This document shows, piece by piece, positions 1-7,571 of a stretch of DNA of 22,399 bases; the stretch's first letter is position 1, and every line of letters begins with the position of its first letter. Source of the stretch: UBA1715 sp036752345 (GTDB lineage: Bacteria; Bacteroidota; Bacteroidia; Bacteroidales; UBA1715); NCBI GenBank assembly GCA_036752345.1, contig DAIOSV010000040.1, positions 1 through 22,399 on the forward strand, in the 5' to 3' direction. The position numbers and the translations under genes are program-made. The notes under the pieces are model-generated. The model was given only the letters and a program-made list of their open reading frames with translations. It was not told where the DNA came from and did not search any database.

Positions 1-2
1 TT

Positions 3-56
3 GATGCCGGCAATGGCAAGAAAACCAAATTCGGTAGCGTGACATTGATTCGATAG
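3..56 (+). CDS. C-terminal tail of an unidentified protein (partial)
   Basis: The third forward frame is open from the window edge and reads DAGNGKKTKFGSVTLIR before a TAG at 54-56. The other two forward frames give less protein-like text and stop at 42 or earlier. A strong hairpin terminator lies 20 bases after the stop, which is where the end of a plus-strand gene would be expected. Seventeen residues are too few to name a family. The gene would converge on recG. Confidence 0.4.
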   Translation, partial: DAGNGKKTKFGSVTLIR

Positions 57-75
57 ACACAGTCCCATACTCAAT

Positions 76-113
76 AAAAAATGGAGGATATCTTTTGATA
101 TCCTCCATTTTTT
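76..113. terminator. Bidirectional intrinsic terminator
   Basis: A perfect 17-bp inverted repeat has arms at 76-92 and 97-113 around a TTTT loop. Its core is GGAGGATATC / GATATCCTCC. The arms begin with a run of A and end with a run of T, so a stem followed by a U tract forms on either strand. It lies between two convergent genes, the partial plus-strand gene ending at 56 and recG, whose stop is at 144. One element can therefore serve both. Confidence 0.85.
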
Positions 114-143
114 ATTTTGCTTCAATTCAAAAAAAATAAATGA

Positions 144-2252
144 TTAACTAATATCACTCCACGATATTGTTTTGGTATTGCGTTTACGAATGCCTGCGTT
201 GAGTATTGCATTCTGAGATAACGATAGCGTAGGATCTTTTTCAATAATATTGAATGCAGTGTTCCGTGCTAAATTCAAGATTTGTCCATCTTTTGCAAGA
301 TTAGCCAACTTGAAAGCGATGGGAATACCACTTTGTTGAGTTCCTTCTATATCACCAGGGCCACGTAGTTTCATATCCATTTCCGCCAATTGAAATCCGT
401 CGTTGGTTTGTGTCATGGCTTCAAGACGAGAACGTCCCTCTGTAGAGATTTTATCGCCGGCAATGAGAACGCAGTATGACAATTCCGCTCCACGTCCCAC
501 ACGACCACGAAGTTGATGCAGTTGTGAGAGTCCGAACCGTTCCGCACTTTCTATTATCATAACGGTAGCATTGGGAACATTTACACCAACTTCAATTACA
601 GTAGTTGCAACCATTATTTGAGCTTCGCCCGATGCAAACTGTTGCATAGCATCTTCTTTCTCGGCAGGTTTCATCTTGCCATGCACCATAATTGTTTTAT
701 AATTTGGCGCAGCGAAAGTTGTTGTTATTTGTTTGTAGCCTTCTTCCAAATTCTTAAAATCCACTCGTTCCGATTCTTGGATGAGAGGATAAACAATATA
801 GATTTGCCGCCCTTGTGCTATTTGTTGTCGTATAAGTTCGTTAACCTTTGGCCTTTGTGAATTGCGAATCATCACGGTTTTTATGAGTTTTCGTCCCGGT
901 GGTAATTCGTCAATTACGGACACATCTAAGTCTCCATATAATGTCATAGCAAGTGTTCTCGGAATAGGAGTGGCAGTCATCACTAATACGTGCGGTTGAA
1001 TAGTGCTTTTGCTCCAAAGTTTTGCTCTTTGTGCAACGCCAAATCTATGTTGTTCGTCTATGACGCAAAGTCCTATGTTTTGAAACTGCACCGTATCTTC
1101 CAAAAGAGCGTGCGTGCCTATAATGATATGAATCGTGCCATTTTGCAAGTCATCTAAAATCTCTGTTCTCTGTTTTTTTGGAGTAGAGCCGGTAAGTAAT
1201 GCAATCTTTATTGGCAGCTCCGAAAGCATTTTTTGCAGCGATTGAGCGTGCTGTTGAGCTAAAATTTCTGTTGGAGCCATGAGACATGCTTGATACCCAT
1301 TGTCAATAGCCATAAGCATTGCCAATACTGCAACGACGGTTTTCCCACTGCCCACATCACCTTGAATCAACCTATTCATGTGCTTTCCCGATTCTACATC
1401 TTGCCGAATTTCCGACATTACCCGTATTTGTGCCTTGGTGAGGGGAAATGGCAAATGGTTTTTATAGAAAGTCGGAAGAATATTGTCCTTGTTTCTTTGG
1501 AATTGGTGGGCTTTTATTATTGTCTTATTATTCTTTTTCCGAATTGCCATGGCAAGTTGTATCCAAAACAATTCTTCGAATTTTATTCGAAGTTGTGCTT
1601 TGGCAACTTGATTTAAATCAGATGGAGCGTGAAGTGTGCGCAGCGTGGTTTCTAAGTTCGGGAATTGAAATTCGTCAAGGAGATATTTCGGAAGCGTTTC
1701 AAAAATACCGCCCGTGCCTATTCGAGCGAAGGCGTTTTCTACCATTGACTGCATCACTTTTCCACTAATGTTAGCTTTGCGCGTTTTTTCGGTAGCAGGG
1801 TATACACCAATGAAACTCTGACGATGTTGGCTGGTGAATTTTTGTAGCTCATCAACCTCTGGGTGTGTCATAGAAAGTGTTCCGTGAAATTCACTTACTT
1901 TTCCGAAAACTACAAAATCAACATTTGGTTTAATGAGAGGTTCTACCCATTTTATGCCCTTAAACCAGGTTATTTCTATTTGTCCGGTACCATCGGTAAA
2001 TATGGCTTTTAAGTATGCCTTAGCGCCATAGCCACCTTTTTGTTTTGAAACAAATTGTCCTTTTACTTGCACATAGGTGAGAGATGGAACGAGTTCCGCA
2101 ATCGTATAAAATTTGCTTCTGTCTATATATCGAAACGGCAGAAAATTTATAAGATCGTTAAGGGTAAAAATTTGTAGCTCGGTTTTAAGCAAATCAGCTC
2201 GCTTGGGACCGACACCGGGAAGATATTGTATGTCGTCGTCGAGAACGCTCAT
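144..2252 (-). CDS. recG: ATP-dependent DNA helicase RecG
   Basis: RecG is a superfamily 2 helicase/translocase that remodels stalled replication forks and branch-migrates Holliday junctions. The 702 residues match the usual family length. An N-terminal HhH-like LPGVGPKRA (about 11-19) leads into the OB-fold wedge region (about 50-150). The helicase motifs follow: Walker A GDVGSGKT at 298-305, APTEILA near 326, DEQH at 399-402, TATPIPRTL at 426-434 and motif VI QLRGRVGRG at 580-588. The RecG-specific LRGPGDIEGTQQSG follows at about 629. The start ATG at 2252-2250 overlaps the stop of the upstream secreted-protein gene as ATGA, so translation is probably coupled. No lesions are seen and all key motifs are intact. 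Confidence 0.97.
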   Translation of the reverse strand: MSVLDDDIQYLPGVGPKRADLLKTELQIFTLNDLINFLPFRYIDRSKFYTIAELVPSLTYVQVKGQFVSKQKGGYGAKAYLKAIFTDGTGQIEITWFKGIKWVEPLIKPNVDFVVFGKVSEFHGTLSMTHPEVDELQKFTSQHRQSFIGVYPATEKTRKANISGKVMQSMVENAFARIGTGGIFETLPKYLLDEFQFPNLETTLRTLHAPSDLNQVAKAQLRIKFEELFWIQLAMAIRKKNNKTIIKAHQFQRNKDNILPTFYKNHLPFPLTKAQIRVMSEIRQDVESGKHMNRLIQGDVGSGKTVVAVLAMLMAIDNGYQACLMAPTEILAQQHAQSLQKMLSELPIKIALLTGSTPKKQRTEILDDLQNGTIHIIIGTHALLEDTVQFQNIGLCVIDEQHRFGVAQRAKLWSKSTIQPHVLVMTATPIPRTLAMTLYGDLDVSVIDELPPGRKLIKTVMIRNSQRPKVNELIRQQIAQGRQIYIVYPLIQESERVDFKNLEEGYKQITTTFAAPNYKTIMVHGKMKPAEKEDAMQQFASGEAQIMVATTVIEVGVNVPNATVMIIESAERFGLSQLHQLRGRVGRGAELSYCVLIAGDKISTEGRSRLEAMTQTNDGFQLAEMDMKLRGPGDIEGTQQSGIPIAFKLANLAKDGQILNLARNTAFNIIEKDPTLSLSQNAILNAGIRKRNTKTISWSDIS

Positions 2253-3256
2253 TTCTTTATTGGACCTCCAAATCGAGCTTGGAGAAATATTTGTTGTGAA
2301 TTGTCTATAACTCCATCAACATAATGGAAACACCAACGAAAACTAGCTTTTACGTTTTCCTTATTCAGAATATTGACAACGCCATCTATTCGAGCATAGT
2401 TGCCACAGCGATAGAGTGGGTCACCCCATGGTAAATGTGTTCCTCCACCATAGTAATATACTGCATCTAAAGCTAAGAATCGTTTCCCTATATAAAAAGT
2501 TGTGTATGAAGCTAATGAACGCAAAGGGCTGATGATTGTGGTATCTTTACGATTGCTGTACCACGTATTTATGAAACCGGTGGAAATTGAGAGCGAATCA
2601 AACCACGTATTTTTGACATCATATCCCAGGTTGATATTGCATGCACCATTGTCGGCAACTGATTTTTTACCACGTTCGCCTTCTGCATGGTGGCGATAGT
2701 AGAACATATCGGTTATGAAAAAATTGCGCAGGTGGGTAACGCCACTGACACCGGTGATGAATTTTTCAACATAGCCCGCATTTACTTGTGTGTGCCAATC
2801 AAATAGCACTGTTTGTTCGCCTCGTTTATGTGTAAAAATACCTCTCGCTCCTTGATAATTAGGACAATAATAGAGGAGCGAATCTGTATAGAGAACTTTT
2901 GAGAAAGTAAGCTTTTCTATAGGAAAAGAACCCAACTGAAAGTCAAGATAGGAGTTTTTGTATTCATAGTACATGTTGATAACGGGAGTTTGGGCAAATG
3001 TTTTTTCTCCATGTTCTATAAAGTAACTGCCACCGGCAACAATAGATTGCATGCTATCTAGATTATAGCCAACGTTAACACCAAGGCGAGAACCTAAAAT
3101 TGTTTCGGGGTATCCATAGTTTGTTGTGTATTCTCTATTATCACCAATAAAGTTATAACCAGCTTTCCAGAAGAATTGTTGAGCATACGATTTAGCTATA
3201 AAAACACAAAGAAAAATGAGAGATACAACGGATAATCTATAGATAAAGTGGATCAT
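2249..3256 (-). CDS. Secreted, probable outer-membrane beta-barrel protein
   Basis: This is a 335-residue protein with a clear type I signal peptide, a hydrophobic segment at about 6-22 and a likely cleavage after SYAQ. The mature part is rich in alternating aromatic and polar residues (for example YYYRHHAEGE and ASYTTFYIGKRF) and has many Tyr, Gly and Asn, which suggests an outer-membrane barrel. I recognise no named family and see no catalytic motif. It is the first gene of a two-gene unit with recG, overlapping its ATG by four bases. A Bacteroidota-type -7 element lies about 40 bases upstream of its start. Function is unknown; the barrel assignment is inferred from composition. Confidence 0.75.
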   Translation of the reverse strand: MIHFIYRLSVVSLIFLCVFIAKSYAQQFFWKAGYNFIGDNREYTTNYGYPETILGSRLGVNVGYNLDSMQSIVAGGSYFIEHGEKTFAQTPVINMYYEYKNSYLDFQLGSFPIEKLTFSKVLYTDSLLYYCPNYQGARGIFTHKRGEQTVLFDWHTQVNAGYVEKFITGVSGVTHLRNFFITDMFYYRHHAEGERGKKSVADNGACNINLGYDVKNTWFDSLSISTGFINTWYSNRKDTTIISPLRSLASYTTFYIGKRFLALDAVYYYGGGTHLPWGDPLYRCGNYARIDGVVNILNKENVKASFRWCFHYVDGVIDNSQQIFLQARFGGPIKK

Positions 3257-3296
3257 TGTTTTGCCTTCTTTTACTGAAAAGTTGTTTTTTCAAACA

Positions 3297-3304
3297 CAAA
3301 TGTA
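3297..3304 (-). promoter_or_regulatory. Candidate promoter -7 element for the barrel gene and recG
   Basis: Read on the minus strand the site is TACATTTG, which matches the Bacteroidota housekeeping -7 consensus TAnnTTTG exactly. It lies about 40 bases before the ATG at 3256, a normal leader length. No clear TTTG -33 box sits at the right distance, so support is partial. Confidence 0.4.
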
Positions 3305-3404
3305 GTCATTTTTGCTCAGAGACATGCGAAGTATTATTCATTGTCTCTAAAAAAAATTAACCCCGTATTCTACATTGAAAACGAGAGATAGATTGATTTT
3401 GATT

Positions 3405-3438
3405 TTTGCGAGAGTAATACTGAATTTCTTTATATTTG
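3405..3438 (+). promoter_or_regulatory. Candidate promoter for the small lipoprotein and methyltransferase pair
   Basis: A TTTG at 3405-3408 and TATATTTG at 3431-3438 are separated by 22 bases. This is close to the Bacteroidota sigma consensus TTTG-(about 19-21)-TAnnTTTG. A purine-rich ribosome-binding stretch (AAAGGATAAGGGAG) follows just before the ATG at 3465. The placement fits transcription starting near 3445. Confidence 0.55.
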
Positions 3439-3464
3439 CTGCTCATTAAAGGATAAGGGAGAAC

Positions 3465-3662
3465 ATGTTTTTGACGAAATCGCATATAAGAATACTTGCA
3501 CTTGTTGTATTGTCAAGTTTCCTTGTGTCGTTAAGCTCGTGTAGGGCACAGTCGCAAGCTCAAAAAGCGACAAAGATGGCAAAAAAACGATATCGATATA
3601 TTAAGCACGATTGCAATTGTCACTCATTCGTCTATCCTTTGCAGGAAGAAAAAACAATATGA
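3465..3662 (+). CDS. Small lipoprotein with a Cys/His-rich tail
   Basis: This gene encodes 65 residues. The N terminus is a lipoprotein signal: basic residues, a hydrophobic run at about 9-22, and lipobox LSSC with the lipidated cysteine at 26. The mature part is only about 40 residues, very basic (KKRYRYIKH) and ends with HDCNCHSF, a possible metal-binding or disulfide cluster. A good promoter, a strong ribosome-binding site and an ATGA overlap with the next gene argue that it is real despite its size. The function is unknown. I have an impression of similar short lipoproteins with a C-x-C tail in Bacteroidota, but cannot name a family. Confidence 0.75.
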   Translation: MFLTKSHIRILALVVLSSFLVSLSSCRAQSQAQKATKMAKKRYRYIKHDCNCHSFVYPLQEEKTI

Positions 3663-4447
3663 ATCTATTCTTGATAAAGAAGACGTTGCTCTACCGTTTG
3701 GTATCGGGGCATAAATACGGACATCGCATTCATTCTCCTTTTGTGTTCGATTTAATTCGTTCTGTTTTTCGTGCTTCAAGCAACGTTTCAGCTTTTAAAA
3801 TGATTGAGAAACGGCGAAAACAGTTGCTCGCTGATTCCTTCGAAATAACCATAGAAGATATGGGAGCGGGTTCAAAGCAAAATGCCTCAAACGTCCGCAC
3901 AATACAATATGTGGCTCGCACCAGTGCCACGAGCGGAAAATATGCTCTTTTGTTGTATCATTTGGTAGAGCATTATAAGCCTGAAACAATAGTAGAAATG
4001 GGCACATCGCTTGGCATTGGTACTGCATATTTGGCAACAGGAAATACCAATGCTAAACTCATAACATTGGAAGGCTCACATTCAATTGCTGAAAAAGCGC
4101 GCGAGACATTTCAAGCTTGCAATTTGTCTAATGTAGAAGTGGTTGAGGGCAATTTTAATCAAACCTTATCACCTGTTTTAGAAAGCTTAAAACGTGTTGA
4201 TTTTGCTTTTATTGATGGAAATCATACCAAAGAAGCGACGTTGCGTTATTTCGAACAAATAGTTCCGTATTGTACTTCTAAGTCAATATTGGTGTTTGAT
4301 GATATTTCGTGGAGCGAAGGCATGAACGAAGCCTGGAATACAATCATAGCAGACGAACGCGTACGTATAAGCATTGATGTATGCAAATTGGGTATTGTAT
4401 TTTTTCGAGAGGGAATTGTAAAGCAAAATTTTGTAATTCGTTATTGA
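3659..4447 (+). CDS. Class I SAM-dependent O-methyltransferase-like protein
   Basis: The start is placed at 3659, giving 262 residues. This ATG overlaps the stop of the lipoprotein gene as ATGA and has AGGAAG about eight bases upstream. An upstream in-frame ATG at 3611 would add 16 residues inside the lipoprotein gene. The Rossmann core shows motif I EMGTSLGIGTAYL (113-125), an acidic ribose-binding position in TLEGS (137-141), FIDGNH (184-189) and VFDDISW (212-218). This order resembles the methyltransferase_24 / small-molecule O-methyltransferase group. The substrate is unknown. No membrane segment is seen, so it is probably cytoplasmic. It is convergent with the MerR gene, with one base between the stop codons. 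Confidence 0.85.
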   Translation: MNLFLIKKTLLYRLVSGHKYGHRIHSPFVFDLIRSVFRASSNVSAFKMIEKRRKQLLADSFEITIEDMGAGSKQNASNVRTIQYVARTSATSGKYALLLYHLVEHYKPETIVEMGTSLGIGTAYLATGNTNAKLITLEGSHSIAEKARETFQACNLSNVEVVEGNFNQTLSPVLESLKRVDFAFIDGNHTKEATLRYFEQIVPYCTSKSILVFDDISWSEGMNEAWNTIIADERVRISIDVCKLGIVFFREGIVKQNFVIRY

Positions 4448-4448
4448 A

Positions 4449-4784
4449 TTACATATTCGTCTTTAGTATTTGTAATTGAGCTTTAATAGCAGTGAGTTTT
4501 TCTACTATCTGCATTTTTGACACATTTTGGTCTTTCCCTTCTTTGAGTTTTTTCTTTGCGCCGTCAAGAGTTAGTCCTAATTCTTTTACGAAATAGTATA
4601 TCAATTTGAAATTCTCAATGTCAGCTGGGGTAAAAAGCCGATTTCCTTTTGCATTTTTTTTAGGTTTGATAATGTCAAATTCCTTTTCCCAAAAGCGTAT
4701 AAGCGAGGTATTTACTTCAAACATAGTAGCAACTTCACCAATCGTGTAAAATAGTTTGTCTGGGTCTAATTCAATGTTTTTCAT
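4449..4784 (-). CDS. Small MerR-family transcriptional regulator
   Basis: The protein has 111 residues. An N-terminal MerR winged-helix region (about 12-80) carries YTIGEVATMFEVNTSLIRFWEKEF, then the wing NRLFTPADIENFKLIYYFVKELGLTLDGAKKKL. The rest is a short Lys-rich helix that could form the antiparallel dimer coiled coil. There is no effector-binding domain and no metal-binding Cys cluster, so no ligand can be predicted. This short form is common in Bacteroidota. The gene is divergent from the large esterase gene across an 87-base spacer, which makes that gene a possible but unproven target. Confidence 0.9.
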   Translation of the reverse strand: MKNIELDPDKLFYTIGEVATMFEVNTSLIRFWEKEFDIIKPKKNAKGNRLFTPADIENFKLIYYFVKELGLTLDGAKKKLKEGKDQNVSKMQIVEKLTAIKAQLQILKTNM

Positions 4785-4871
4785 AAATACTCAAATATTG
4801 GTGGGGTAAATATAGATAAAATTTGTATGTTTATAACAAAATTATAGAATGAAATTTAATAGTGTAAGTGT
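4785..4871. promoter_or_regulatory. Divergent promoter region between merR-like gene and esterase
   Basis: This 87-base, AT-rich spacer must hold the promoters of two divergent genes. On the plus strand TA-AAA-TTTG at 4817-4825 is one base longer than the Bacteroidota -7 consensus. On the minus strand TATATTTA (4814-4807) differs from it at one position. I see no clear dyad that would mark a MerR operator. Both assignments are tentative. Confidence 0.3.
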
Positions 4872-7517
4872 ATGAAAAATAAATGGTTATCTATTGCAAA
4901 GATATTTATGGCAACAAGTTTAGTGAGTCTAGGTTTGCAATCAAAAGCAGAAATTACACCAAATCCAGTATTTCAGTCGGGTATGGTGTTGCAACGAGAT
5001 GTGATTGTGCCGATTTGGGGAACGGCAACACATAGTGCAACAATTACAATAACATGCAATTCCGTTCAAACTACCGCAACGGCAGATGAAAACGGAAAGT
5101 GGAAAGCATTATTCCCCGCAACAACCTATGGCGGTCCGTATACTATGACAATCCAAAGCTCTATAGATACGGAGACTGCAGTAGAGATGACGGACGTTTA
5201 TTTTGGCGACGTATTTTATTGCTCGGGACAGTCAAATATGGAATTGGAAGTACAGTCGTGTGACAATTATACCACAGTCCAAGCAGCTGCGAATGATCAA
5301 ACTATTCGTCAAATGAAAATCAGTAAAGGAGTTTCTAAAGAATTATCTAAAGAATTACCTTCTGTTTCATGGAAACCTGCTACATCAGCCTATGTGGGAT
5401 TGTTCTCGGCCGCTGCATATTTCTGTGTATTAGAAATGAAAAAACTTGCAGCGTATAAAGATATTCCAATCGGTATTTTGAATGTATCGTATGGCGGTGC
5501 ACGTGTAGAAGCTTGGATGAGCGAAGACATGTTAGGCTACGACGAGGAAGATGTTCGTCTTGCACAAGGCGAAAACGAACGTCAACCAACATTGATTTAT
5601 AATAAAATGGTGAACCCAATAATTGGCTTGCCTTTCAAGGCAATGTTGTGGTATCAGGCTGAATCAAACTGCGATGTTGAAAGCGATGCAATAGTGTACA
5701 GCCAACAATTCAACAAAATGATTTCGTCGTACAGAGCATTATGGGAAAATGAATTTCCGGTTGTGTGGGTACAATTACCAAATTATAAATCAGAAACGAG
5801 AACAGAGGTAAATAACACACCAAGTCATCTAGAAGTCTCAAATCCATGGATAACCATGAGAAACGAACAGACAAAATCTCTTTCTGTTTTGCCGAAATCA
5901 GCTGAAATTATCACAATTGATGCCGGTGTAGCAGGTAATATACATCCAACCGACAAACAAACTATTGGAACTCGTCTTGCTTTGGCCGTTCGTCAATTAG
6001 TGTACGGCGAAGCTATTGCAGGATACAGTCCTCGCTACAAAAGTCATGTGGTGAACGGAGATGGTTCTGTTACCATTGATTTTGATAACATTGGTGACGG
6101 ACTTATTGCAAAAGATTCAACGAGTGGCAAATTAACATGGTTTTCTGTTGTTACAACAACTGGATTGAAACAAGCCACTGCAGTTTTGGAGAACAATCAA
6201 GTCACGGTTTCTTGTGATGTTCCTTTCACTGCCATTCGTTACGCATGGGATAGATGTCCTGGAGGTATCAATTTTTATGGAAAATCAGGTGATGTATTGT
6301 TGCCTGCCGATCCTTTCTATATTGATGTAACTCCTACAACATTTGGAATACAAAGTTTTTCAACGAACCTTGGTACTTCTACTGATCAAACCGGAGAAGG
6401 TGGTGATTTTGTGACATTTACATGGAAAACGGGCGGAAATGTAACCGCATATTTTAATGATGAAGAGGTTGACCCAAATACTTCTATGAAAGTAATGTTG
6501 GGAGCTTCTCAAGATTATACGTTGCGAATTGTAGACAATGAAGATGCAGCAAATGTATTGTCACAAACAATACATTTTACGGTAACTCCTGCAAAACCAA
6601 CCATTACGTTGTTTTCTCAATCTGGAGTGTTGGCAAATCCTAATGACGAAATAGAAATAGCAACAAACGCAGCTGCTCCTGGTGGATATGAGGTTTCAAA
6701 GGTTGAACTTTATTTAAATGGAACTTTGTTGACAACACTTACATCGGCACCATTTACCTATAAATGGACAGCTCCAGCACAAGTTGCTGACTATACATTC
6801 TATGGCATTGTGTATAATAATAATCTTGATGTGCAATATAATTCTACACAATCAAATGATTTGGTAATTTCGGTAACTAATACACCTAAAACTCGTTTTG
6901 AAGCTGAAGATGCTACATTATTGAATAACACTGGTGGTTCGGTAAAAGTAGATGAATTCTGTAGCGGCAAAATGTATATGGATTTGCAAGCTTTCAAATT
7001 GATAACATTCAACAACATATATGCGCCGGCTGCTGGCGATTATCAAATATACATTTCGTACATGTGTAATTATGGTACCCCAAAAGAACAATATTTGTAC
7101 GTAAATAGCACAAGTCTTGGAACAGTAACCTTTGAATCAACCGATTGGGCTATCTATAAAGCTACGGTGCCATTAACTGCCGGGAAGAACAGCATCACTA
7201 TAAAGAGTAGTTGGGGATGGATGGGACTTGATTACATCGACATATTGGGCGTTTCAAGTCCCGTAGAAGAAGTTTCAGGAGTTAATTCATCAATGATAGC
7301 ATATTGCAACACGTCTTCTCAAATTGCTGTAAACTATGAAACAGCAGCAAGAACAATTACTCTTGAATTGTTTGATATGCAAGGTAAAAAATTGGCTGTC
7401 GATACTGTTGATAACCAAGGCACATATTCATTTGGCAAGAATTTGATTGCTGGAACATATGTGGTAAAAATGCATGCCAACGATGAAGTGCTTGTAAAAC
7501 AAGTAATTGTAAAATAA
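4872..7517 (+). CDS. Secreted multidomain sialate O-acetylesterase-like protein, T9SS cargo
   Basis: This 881-residue protein should remove O-acetyl groups from sialic acid or other glycans outside the cell. A signal peptide ends near SKA (26). An N-terminal beta domain precedes the SGNH-hydrolase core: GQSNM at 119-123 with predicted nucleophile Ser121, YGGARVEAW at 207-215, WYQAESN at 260-266 and IHP with His358. Further on come Ig-like modules (about 490-575 and 576-670, the latter with VSKVELYLNG), a CBM6/CBM35-like carbohydrate-binding module (675-794, FEAEDA to WMGLDYIDI) and a T9SS type A sorting domain (about 805-881, ending KQVIVK). The usual DIHP block here reads NIHP, so the acid of the triad may be missing. 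No other glycan-degradation or SusC/D genes adjoin it. Confidence 0.9.
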   Translation: MKNKWLSIAKIFMATSLVSLGLQSKAEITPNPVFQSGMVLQRDVIVPIWGTATHSATITITCNSVQTTATADENGKWKALFPATTYGGPYTMTIQSSIDTETAVEMTDVYFGDVFYCSGQSNMELEVQSCDNYTTVQAAANDQTIRQMKISKGVSKELSKELPSVSWKPATSAYVGLFSAAAYFCVLEMKKLAAYKDIPIGILNVSYGGARVEAWMSEDMLGYDEEDVRLAQGENERQPTLIYNKMVNPIIGLPFKAMLWYQAESNCDVESDAIVYSQQFNKMISSYRALWENEFPVVWVQLPNYKSETRTEVNNTPSHLEVSNPWITMRNEQTKSLSVLPKSAEIITIDAGVAGNIHPTDKQTIGTRLALAVRQLVYGEAIAGYSPRYKSHVVNGDGSVTIDFDNIGDGLIAKDSTSGKLTWFSVVTTTGLKQATAVLENNQVTVSCDVPFTAIRYAWDRCPGGINFYGKSGDVLLPADPFYIDVTPTTFGIQSFSTNLGTSTDQTGEGGDFVTFTWKTGGNVTAYFNDEEVDPNTSMKVMLGASQDYTLRIVDNEDAANVLSQTIHFTVTPAKPTITLFSQSGVLANPNDEIEIATNAAAPGGYEVSKVELYLNGTLLTTLTSAPFTYKWTAPAQVADYTFYGIVYNNNLDVQYNSTQSNDLVISVTNTPKTRFEAEDATLLNNTGGSVKVDEFCSGKMYMDLQAFKLITFNNIYAPAAGDYQIYISYMCNYGTPKEQYLYVNSTSLGTVTFESTDWAIYKATVPLTAGKNSITIKSSWGWMGLDYIDILGVSSPVEEVSGVNSSMIAYCNTSSQIAVNYETAARTITLELFDMQGKKLAVDTVDNQGTYSFGKNLIAGTYVVKMHANDEVLVKQVIVK

Positions 7518-7536
7518 AATTGATGTTTTTTATAAT

Positions 7537-7567
7537 AAGGAGGCGTGCCAGCATGCCTCCTTTTTTT
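7537..7567 (+). terminator. Intrinsic terminator after the esterase gene
   Basis: Arms AAGGAGGC (7537-7544) and GCCTCCTT (7555-7562) can extend inward through GTGC/GCAT, and are followed by seven T at 7561-7567. The stem is GC-rich in an AT-rich setting. It lies 20 bases after the esterase stop. The next start codon, of hisA, is only five bases past the T run, so the hairpin could also sit in the hisA leader if transcription reads through. Confidence 0.8.
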
Positions 7568-7571
7568 GATT

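Noticed and set aside
76..113. Perfect inverted repeat considered as a mobile-element end or regulatory operator
   Set aside because: It lies between two convergent gene ends, has A/T flanks typical of a two-way terminator, and there is no transposase or target duplication nearby.
1290..1768. Two overlapping plus-strand open frames inside recG
   Set aside because: They are antisense to the conserved helicase core, overlap each other in different frames and show no protein family features.
3611..3658. An earlier in-frame ATG for the methyltransferase
   Set aside because: It lies inside the lipoprotein gene, lacks a good ribosome-binding site and adds unrelated residues. The ATGA-coupled ATG at 3659 has AGGAAG at proper spacing.
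7545..7571. A GTG start extending hisA by nine residues
   Set aside because: It lies inside the terminator hairpin and the added residues are not part of HisA, which normally begins at the MIEIIPAID-type sequence.
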